Both the position numbers and the translations under genes were made by a program. From positions 1-12,113 of the forward strand of contig JAVXBD010000038.1 of the NCBI GenBank assembly GCA_036660175.1: a DNA stretch of 12,113 bases, written 5' to 3'. Source of the DNA: Christensenella sp036660175 (GTDB lineage Bacteria > Bacillota > Clostridia > Christensenellales > Christensenellaceae). Below are positions 7,567 through 12,113 of the stretch, one piece after another; position 1 is the first letter of the stretch; every line of letters begins with the position of its first letter. The notes under the pieces were generated by a model, which was not told the DNA's origin, did not search any database, and saw only the letters and a list, made by a program, of their open reading frames with translations.

Positions 7567-7644
7567 ACCTTTTTTCATTTTAAAAAGCAAATATGCACAC
7601 ACTCAAAAAAGCGTCAGATATTCCAACCGTTTTTTCATAATTGA

Positions 7645-8805
7645 TTACTGCATTTTATCGTATTTTTTTGGAATTAGCGTATAGCTGAGTATTGCCGCCA
7701 AAAGTGAAGCGGCAAGCATTGCATAATATGCCGCATCAAACGAAACATAGTCAATCAATGCCCCAGCAAGCACAGGTCCTGCAAATATGCCGATTGCAAA
7801 CAGCGATTGAAAAATTCCCGTTGCGGTGGAACGCTGTGAGGGATGAACGCACTTGATGACAAACCCCGACAATGCCGAGCATGAAATGCCATAACAAACC
7901 CCAGACAATGCCTGCATCAAATAAATCATACCCATATTCATCGTATAGAACGCTGGAATACATGAAAATGCACCGATGATAAAAGCAATCGTCAGTGTTT
8001 TGATACCGCCGATTTTTCTGTATAATTTTGTGCCTACAAAAAGTGACGAGATACCCGTTACAAGAAAATACACCATCATAAGCATACCCATCTCAAAGCT
8101 GTTAGCGCCAATATTTTGTGCCGCTACCGCTGTAAACATGCTTGGCAGTGCAAAACACAAAAGCTGTGAAAAAATCGCCAAACACGAAAACAAAATCAGG
8201 TGCTTGTTTTTGAGCAGTGATACAAGTTGTTTTGCTGTGGGCGGTTCAAACTTTTTGGCATCTTTTGGAGTTTTAAATTGCAGTACTGCAAAAAGCCCAA
8301 TGATTGCCGCCACCACCGCCACGATAAACGGTGCAGACAGCCCAAAAAGCTGCGCCACAACACCGCCCAGTGCCGCCGCAACAAACTTTCCGATGTTTGC
8401 TGATGCGCTGAGTACACCCTGTGCTTTTATTTGATTTTCTTCGGAATTGTATTTTGCATAGCTTGCAGAGATAATCACCCACCATGCCGCCGCCGCACCA
8501 GCAACCCCACGTGCAACCACTATCCATATCGGTGATTTTAAGAACACAAACATAAAAGCAGAAATGGTCAAGATAACAAATCCAATCGTCAGAATCAATT
8601 TGTCCTTGCCTGTTTTATCTGATAAAATCCCTAACGGTATGCGCAAAAAAATCTGCATAATGCCGTATGCGCCGCCAATCACACCAATCATAACCGCATT
8701 TGCCCCTAATGTCATTGCATAGGAGGGAAGCGTTGGCACATAGGAATACATAGACATCCAAATGAATGCCGCCGCAAGATTTAATACCAGTATATTTCTT
8801 TTCAT
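7645..8805 (-). CDS. MFS transporter, DHA1-like drug/metabolite efflux type
   Basis: A 386-residue polytopic membrane protein with the length and hydrophobic pattern of 12-helix major facilitator transporters. The loop between helices 2 and 3 carries the family motif GILSDKTGKDK (59-69), preceded by R55 and P57, and the protein splits into two halves of similar size. This pattern is typical of proton-coupled DHA1 exporters, but the substrate cannot be read from sequence. The gene starts only 46 bases past the terminator of the ligase-ACP unit and shows no convincing promoter of its own, so terminator read-through may supply transcription. An alternative is transport of a lipid or acyl product linked to the upstream ligase and carrier, by analogy with the LplT-Aas pair of E. 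coli; there is no sequence proof of this. The ribosome binding site is GAGGG about nine bases from the ATG. Confidence 0.88.
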   Translation of the reverse strand: MKRNILVLNLAAAFIWMSMYSYVPTLPSYAMTLGANAVMIGVIGGAYGIMQIFLRIPLGILSDKTGKDKLILTIGFVILTISAFMFVFLKSPIWIVVARGVAGAAAAWWVIISASYAKYNSEENQIKAQGVLSASANIGKFVAAALGGVVAQLFGLSAPFIVAVVAAIIGLFAVLQFKTPKDAKKFEPPTAKQLVSLLKNKHLILFSCLAIFSQLLCFALPSMFTAVAAQNIGANSFEMGMLMMVYFLVTGISSLFVGTKLYRKIGGIKTLTIAFIIGAFSCIPAFYTMNMGMIYLMQALSGVCYGISCSALSGFVIKCVHPSQRSTATGIFQSLFAIGIFAGPVLAGALIDYVSFDAAYYAMLAASLLAAILSYTLIPKKYDKMQ

Positions 8806-8850
8806 AGAAAGATGCCCTCTTTTTTGCTCAGCTTTATCACTTTATTTCCG

Positions 8851-8879
8851 AAAAAAAAGGCTTGGTTTCCCCAAACCTT
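8851..8879 (-). terminator. Strong Rho-independent terminator of the ligase-ACP unit
   Basis: On the minus strand the stem AAGGTTTGG / CCAAGCCTT (nine base pairs, one G-T wobble) with a GGAAA loop is followed by an unbroken T run that extends to 8851. It begins 17 bases after the stop codon of the carrier protein gene at 8896. It ends the ligase-ACP transcript before the MFS gene. Confidence 0.88.
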
Positions 8880-8895
8880 CTTACTGTTTTTTCGG

Positions 8896-9138
8896 TTACT
8901 TCTCTTTAGATAGCTTCTTTTCAATATACTTAATAATATCATCTACCGTATCAAACAGCCGCAAATCCCGATCGGGAATTTCAATATTAAATTCATTTTC
9001 AAAAGTAATGACCATTTCCATCAATGAAAAAGAATCAATTTCTAAATCTTCTACCAGACGTTTGTCAGGTGTGATTTCATTTGCATCATGTGGACATACT
9101 GTCATTAAAATTTCTTGTACTTTTGCAAGTTCTACCAT
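8896..9138 (-). CDS. Discrete acyl carrier protein
   Basis: An 80-residue acidic protein with the four-helix acyl carrier protein pattern. S36 in the D-S-F-S-L-M motif is the predicted attachment site for 4'-phosphopantetheine. It sits at the start of helix 2, and the EDLEIDSF context matches the usual DLGxDSL. The length is typical of a free-standing carrier. It lies 43 bases after the AMP-forming ligase gene in the same unit, so it is more likely a dedicated partner of that ligase than the housekeeping fatty-acid ACP, which usually sits in a fab/pls cluster. The start is supported by CGGAGAG about seven bases upstream. It could serve acyl-ACP ligase chemistry or a small specialised pathway; no ketosynthase or thioesterase is nearby. 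Confidence 0.93.
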   Translation of the reverse strand: MVELAKVQEILMTVCPHDANEITPDKRLVEDLEIDSFSLMEMVITFENEFNIEIPDRDLRLFDTVDDIIKYIEKKLSKEK

Positions 9139-9181
9139 GGTTACTCTCCGTTCTGCCTCTTATTGCAGGCATTCCAATAGA

Positions 9182-10819
9182 TTATATTGTAAATCTTTTG
9201 ATTGATTTCTTTGTTGTTTTTTCAAATTCTTTGTCACGGATTTTAAAACCCCTGACGTGCTTATAAAAGGGTAATTGTTTGCTTACTGCCTTCATATCTT
9301 CTTCAAGCATTTTGGTTAGTTCTTCCTTTGTATATTTCATACTGACAGCTTCGTCAATAAAAATTTCAGCATTTAAAACTGCCTCATTCAGACCGTCTAC
9401 CAGTGGAGAAAACACCACTATTTCCTTGATATAAGGAATCTGCATATAATAATCTTCAATTTCTTCTGGATAAATATTTTTCCCGTTTGCCAGTACGATG
9501 AGGTTTTTCATTCTGCCCGAAATCACCAAAAAACCCTCTTCGTCTATTTTTCCTATATCTCCGGTATCAAACCAGCCATCACACATTGCCTTAGCGGTTG
9601 CCGCCGCATTTTTATAATATCCCAGCATGACATTTCCGCCCTTTACCCAAATTTCTCCGTTTCCGTCTTCGTCTGCGTGTTCAATTTTGATTTCGTTGCA
9701 CGCAATGGGCAAGCCTACAGTACCGTCTTTAAAACAGCGTCTTCTGTTTACTGCAACAAGCGGTGAGCATTCTGTAATGCCATATCCGTTGATTATATCA
9801 ATGCCAATCTCTCTAAATCCTTGTGCAAGTGCAGAGGAAAGCGGTGCGCCGCCGCATAAAATCAAGCTGAGATTCCCGCCGAATGCGTCTTTGACACTTC
9901 CAAAAAACTCCGCTCTTTTGTCTATTCCCTGCGCCAATAAATCGTTGCTCTTTAAAATCAACGCACGCATTTCTTCTTCTTTTCCGTTTGCTTTGATGTT
10001 TGCCCATACTTTTTTGTACATCATATCCACAAACAGCGGCACTACAAAAACAAAATCTGGCTTAAAAAACTGCAAATTCGGCAAAAGATTTCTTAGACTA
10101 TCGTTGATACAAATCGTTGTGCCGTTTTGAATCATCATCATAATACCATGTGTGCATTCAAAAGAATGGTGAACGGGCAACACCGACATACAAACTTTTC
10201 CAAGTCCGTCTTCAAGCAGACTAAGCCCGCCTGCCGATGCGCATACAATGCTGTTGTGCGTCAGCATCACGCCTTTGCTTTTGCCTGTTGTGCCAGAAGT
10301 ATACAGAATCGTCGACATTGCATATTCATCAATTTTTTTTGATTCATATCCTAAATTCTTCTGTTCGCCCTGCGCAATCAGCTCCTCCATTTGGTTCATT
10401 TTGATGTAGCAGTCCACCGTTTTTAGCTGGCCCTTTAGGTTTTCAAAAATTTCATCAAAGGTCTGAGAATAAACCACACATGCCGCACTGCTGTCATCTA
10501 TGATATTTGCAATTTCCGCCTCTGGTAGCTCTTTATCAATGGGGACAATCACCCCCACACCGCAAGTTACTGCAAAATAGGTGATAATCCATTCGTAACT
10601 CGTTTCTCCAATAACTGCAATGTTCTTTCCTTCCAGCCCCAAGCCAAGCAGGGCATTGCCAAGGGCATTGATGTCATGCAGTACCTTTTCGTGTTTTATG
10701 CCCTCATATCCATCTTTGGTTTTTATGCGAAAAACATCTCTGCCTTCGTATTTGGCATGATTAATCAGTTCACGCAGATCTTTATCTGTTCTCATTTTTG
10801 CTATAGGATAATTTTTCAT
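9182..10819 (-). CDS. AMP-forming acyl-CoA/acyl-ACP synthetase (ANL superfamily)
   Basis: A 545-residue adenylate-forming ligase predicted to activate a carboxylic acid with ATP and pass the acyl group to CoA or a carrier thiol. Visible motifs: the P-loop YTSGTTGKSKG (173-183), GYGITE ending at E350, WFDTGD (416-421), the hinge region around GRMKNLIVLANGKNIYPEEIE (435-455, motif A8) and a C-terminal lysine-rich end in which K538 is the best candidate for the catalytic A10 lysine. The overall form is closest to long-chain fatty acyl-CoA synthetases. The adjacent acyl carrier protein gene suggests that the acceptor may be that carrier, giving an acyl-ACP synthetase. There is no signal peptide. 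A GAGGAG ribosome binding site lies nine bases before the ATG and an extended -10 promoter lies at 10872-10880. The true acyl substrate is unknown. Confidence 0.92.
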   Translation of the reverse strand: MKNYPIAKMRTDKDLRELINHAKYEGRDVFRIKTKDGYEGIKHEKVLHDINALGNALLGLGLEGKNIAVIGETSYEWIITYFAVTCGVGVIVPIDKELPEAEIANIIDDSSAACVVYSQTFDEIFENLKGQLKTVDCYIKMNQMEELIAQGEQKNLGYESKKIDEYAMSTILYTSGTTGKSKGVMLTHNSIVCASAGGLSLLEDGLGKVCMSVLPVHHSFECTHGIMMMIQNGTTICINDSLRNLLPNLQFFKPDFVFVVPLFVDMMYKKVWANIKANGKEEEMRALILKSNDLLAQGIDKRAEFFGSVKDAFGGNLSLILCGGAPLSSALAQGFREIGIDIINGYGITECSPLVAVNRRRCFKDGTVGLPIACNEIKIEHADEDGNGEIWVKGGNVMLGYYKNAAATAKAMCDGWFDTGDIGKIDEEGFLVISGRMKNLIVLANGKNIYPEEIEDYYMQIPYIKEIVVFSPLVDGLNEAVLNAEIFIDEAVSMKYTKEELTKMLEEDMKAVSKQLPFYKHVRGFKIRDKEFEKTTKKSIKRFTI

Positions 10820-10871
10820 CAGACTGTTCTCCTCACATATATAAAGTAGTTGCTTTTAAAATTTTACTATA

Positions 10872-10880
10872 ATTATAGCA
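10872..10880 (-). promoter_or_regulatory. Extended -10 promoter of the ligase-ACP unit
   Basis: Minus-strand TGCTATAAT is a perfect -10 (10872-10877) with the TGN extension. No good -35 is found at 16-18 bases; a TTGCAA at 10901-10906 is 23 bases away, too far to be normal. The predicted start is near 10865, with a leader of about 45 nt. Confidence 0.55.
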
Positions 10881-10983
10881 CATAATAAAACAAACTTATA
10901 TTGCAACTTTTACAAAAATCAGAAGTTTCAGGTATAACAAGAATATTCCCTGCCGCAACCCTTAAAAGGAACACTTTTTTGTA

Positions 10984-11012
10984 TTGCAATTCATGCCGAA
11001 CTATGCTATTAT
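10984..11012 (+). promoter_or_regulatory. Promoter of the TIM-barrel gene
   Basis: TTGCAA (10984-10989), a 17-base spacer and TATTAT (11007-11012) preceded by TGC, the best-matched promoter of the window. Transcription would begin near 11019, giving a leader of about 70 nt. The -35 sits inside the 8-base palindrome ATTGCAAT. Confidence 0.7.
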
Positions 11013-11076
11013 TCTGATATAAACAAATCATGTATACGTATGAATCAATATGTATCTCTATTCTTGAAAATTTTTT

Positions 11077-11081
11077 GGAGG
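11077..11081 (+). promoter_or_regulatory. Ribosome binding site that fixes the TIM-barrel start
   Basis: GGAGG lies nine bases before the ATG at 11091. An in-frame upstream ATG at 11040 has no such site and would add a 17-residue tail absent from typical family N-termini, so 11091 is chosen. Confidence 0.85.
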
Positions 11082-11090
11082 ATAATAAAA

Positions 11091-11987
11091 ATGAAAAAAG
11101 TATCTATTGGAAGTTGGGCGTACGTTTTTGGCGCATTTGAAAAAAATCCTATATTATTGCCGCAATTATGCGATAAACTTTCGCAGCTTGGCTTTGACGG
11201 AATCAGTCTTGGCGGTTTTGCACCGCATGCAAACCCCGACCTTTATGATACCGATGCGAAAAGAGCAGAGTTAAAAGCACTGCTTAAGGCACACAATTTA
11301 GAAATTGCAGATTTTGCCTGCGATTTATGGAGTCTGGATTCTCTAAAACAAACAGAGGAATGGATTGCATTATTTGAGAAAAATGCAAAGTTTGCACAGC
11401 AAATGGGATTTTCTATCATCAGAGTAGACAGTGGCACACCGCCAATTCTTCCTGAAGGAATGAGCTATGATGATGTAAAAAAAGCCATTACAGCCATCTT
11501 TAAAAGAATTGCAAAAATTGCACAAAAATATAATCTGCAAGTGGTATGGGAATTTGAACCCGGCTTTATGATTAACGAACCAAAGAATGTTGTTGGCGTT
11601 GCAAAGGCAGTAGACGAGCCAAACTTCCATATCTTGTTTGATACGTGCCACGCACATATGGGCGCTGTTGTTGGCGCAAGACATATTGAAAAAGACTGCA
11701 AGCTTGCTGGCGGTGTTGAAGAATATGCAAAGATGTGCAAAGATATGATTGGCATTGTACACGTCATTGATTCTGATGGCACTTTAAATGTTGCACAAAC
11801 AAGCACGCACGCACCATTTGGTTTGGGTGTGATTGACTTTGATTCTGTCATTCCTGCACTTTTAAATGATGCAAACTATAAGGGCGACTGGTGGGCAATT
11901 GACCTTTGCGAATGGCCAGACGCATGGCAGGCAACCGCAGACTGCAAAGCATTTGTTGATCAATTCAATGCGAAATATTGCGGCTAA
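11091..11987 (+). CDS. Xylose-isomerase-like TIM-barrel sugar (phosphate) isomerase/epimerase
   Basis: A 298-residue soluble protein of the AP-endonuclease-2/xylose isomerase-like TIM-barrel superfamily, which includes sugar epimerases and inositol enzymes such as IolE and IolI. Alternating beta-strand/helix blocks are clear: GFDGISLGGF, LEIADFACDLWSL, FSIIRVDSG, LQVVWEFEPG, FHILFDTCHAHMG, IVHVIDSDG and WWAIDLCEW. Likely divalent-metal ligands, by family position, are E154 (or E156), D184, H224 and E274 (or D271). HAPFGLGVIDFDSV near 240-253 is the usual G-x-G loop before the last strands. The expected reaction is aldose-ketose isomerisation or epimerisation; the substrate is unknown. It stands alone, divergent from the ligase unit, with a good promoter and ribosome binding site. 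No sugar transporter or kinase is adjacent within the window. No terminator on its own strand is evident before the right edge. Confidence 0.88.
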   Translation: MKKVSIGSWAYVFGAFEKNPILLPQLCDKLSQLGFDGISLGGFAPHANPDLYDTDAKRAELKALLKAHNLEIADFACDLWSLDSLKQTEEWIALFEKNAKFAQQMGFSIIRVDSGTPPILPEGMSYDDVKKAITAIFKRIAKIAQKYNLQVVWEFEPGFMINEPKNVVGVAKAVDEPNFHILFDTCHAHMGAVVGARHIEKDCKLAGGVEEYAKMCKDMIGIVHVIDSDGTLNVAQTSTHAPFGLGVIDFDSVIPALLNDANYKGDWWAIDLCEWPDAWQATADCKAFVDQFNAKYCG

Positions 11988-12045
11988 CCGTATCGTTCAA
12001 ATCTGATATGCTTAAGCTCTTTGATTGAAAATAGTTAATTTTATA

Positions 12046-12077
12046 AAAAAGGCTCACTTCAATTTGAAGCGACCTCA
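12046..12077 (-). terminator. Hairpin plus T tract, minus strand, at the right edge
   Basis: On the minus strand an imperfect stem formed around CTTCAA/TTGAAG, with an AGG/CCT base separated by a bulge and a mismatch, is followed by a run of six T residues. It would terminate a minus-strand gene that lies mostly beyond the right edge. On the plus strand no T run follows, so it does not serve the TIM-barrel gene. Confidence 0.4.
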
Positions 12078-12113
12078 AAAGTTAGACAAATATTTTAACG
12101 AAACAGCCAAGAG
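12065..12113 (-). mobile_element. Possible 3' end of an IS3-family element (partial)
   Basis: Plus-strand TGAAGCGACC...AAAAGTTAGACAAA resembles, from memory, the terminal inverted repeats of IS3-family (IS150-like) elements in Firmicutes, which start with TG and contain an AGTTAGACA-like block. On the minus strand one frame reads S-W-L-F-R then a stop at 12096-12098, which could be the last residues of the transposase. Only about 50 bases are visible, so the direct repeat and the second end cannot be checked. Confidence 0.35.

Noticed and set aside
7605..7637. A terminator after the MFS gene
   Set aside because: A-run and T-run flank a short GC segment, but the stem is only two G-C pairs with a bulge, so it is not convincing.
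9182..9225. Loss of the catalytic A10 lysine in the ligase
   Set aside because: Aligning the end by the final R542 as K-x-x-R puts S539 at the lysine position, but aligning as K-x-x-K/R-R places K538 there, so loss cannot be claimed.
10960..10980. A terminator in the divergent intergenic region
   Set aside because: The CCTT/AAGG stem is four pairs long with a two-base loop and is separated from the T run, too weak to count.
11040..11090. An upstream start that would add 17 residues to the TIM-barrel protein
   Set aside because: There is no ribosome binding site for it, and a clear GGAGG serves the ATG at 11091.

Overview
The window looks like chromosomal DNA from a low-GC, Gram-positive anaerobe of the class Clostridia. 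The basis is AT-rich intergenic DNA, AGGAGG-like ribosome binding sites, extended -10 promoters, hairpin/T-tract terminators, and c-di-GMP proteins with many PAS modules and a cysteine-containing PAS variant. I cannot name a genus from sequence alone. It holds seven complete protein genes. Six lie on the minus strand and one, at the right, on the plus strand. No tRNA, rRNA, CRISPR array or prophage gene was seen.

Reading along the minus strand from right to left: (i) 10819-8896 is a two-gene transcription unit with an AMP-forming acyl-CoA/acyl-ACP synthetase-like ligase and a discrete acyl carrier protein, with an extended -10 promoter and a strong terminator; (ii) 8805-7645 is a 12-helix MFS transporter just past that terminator; (iii) 7410-5209 is a GGDEF-EAL-PAS-PAS protein with a degenerate cyclase domain and a mostly intact EAL phosphodiesterase domain; (iv) 5077-4523 is a six-helix HdeD/DUF308-type membrane protein with its own promoter, inverted repeats and a perfect-stem terminator; (v) 4138-308 is a 1276-residue SnoaL-like/multi-PAS/GGDEF/GAF/PAS protein with an intact active site and inhibitory site, followed by an imperfect terminator.

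Across a 270-bp divergent intergenic region, 11091-11987 on the plus strand encodes a xylose-isomerase-like TIM-barrel protein with a clear sigma-A-type promoter. The last ~50 bases look like the 3' end of an IS3-family insertion sequence entering from the right, with only the last few transposase codons visible. This call is tentative.

Together, 308-7410 reads as a c-di-GMP island: one predicted maker and one predicted breaker of c-di-GMP, both loaded with sensory domains, flank a small stress-type membrane protein. The ligase-ACP pair suggests activation of a carboxylic acid and its loading onto a dedicated carrier. No tailoring, condensation or transferase gene for the loaded acyl group is visible here. 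I found no clear example of a wholly new system. The most interesting points are the domain architectures of the two c-di-GMP proteins, the orphan ligase-ACP unit with its transporter, and several near-perfect inverted repeats placed at promoters or in leaders.
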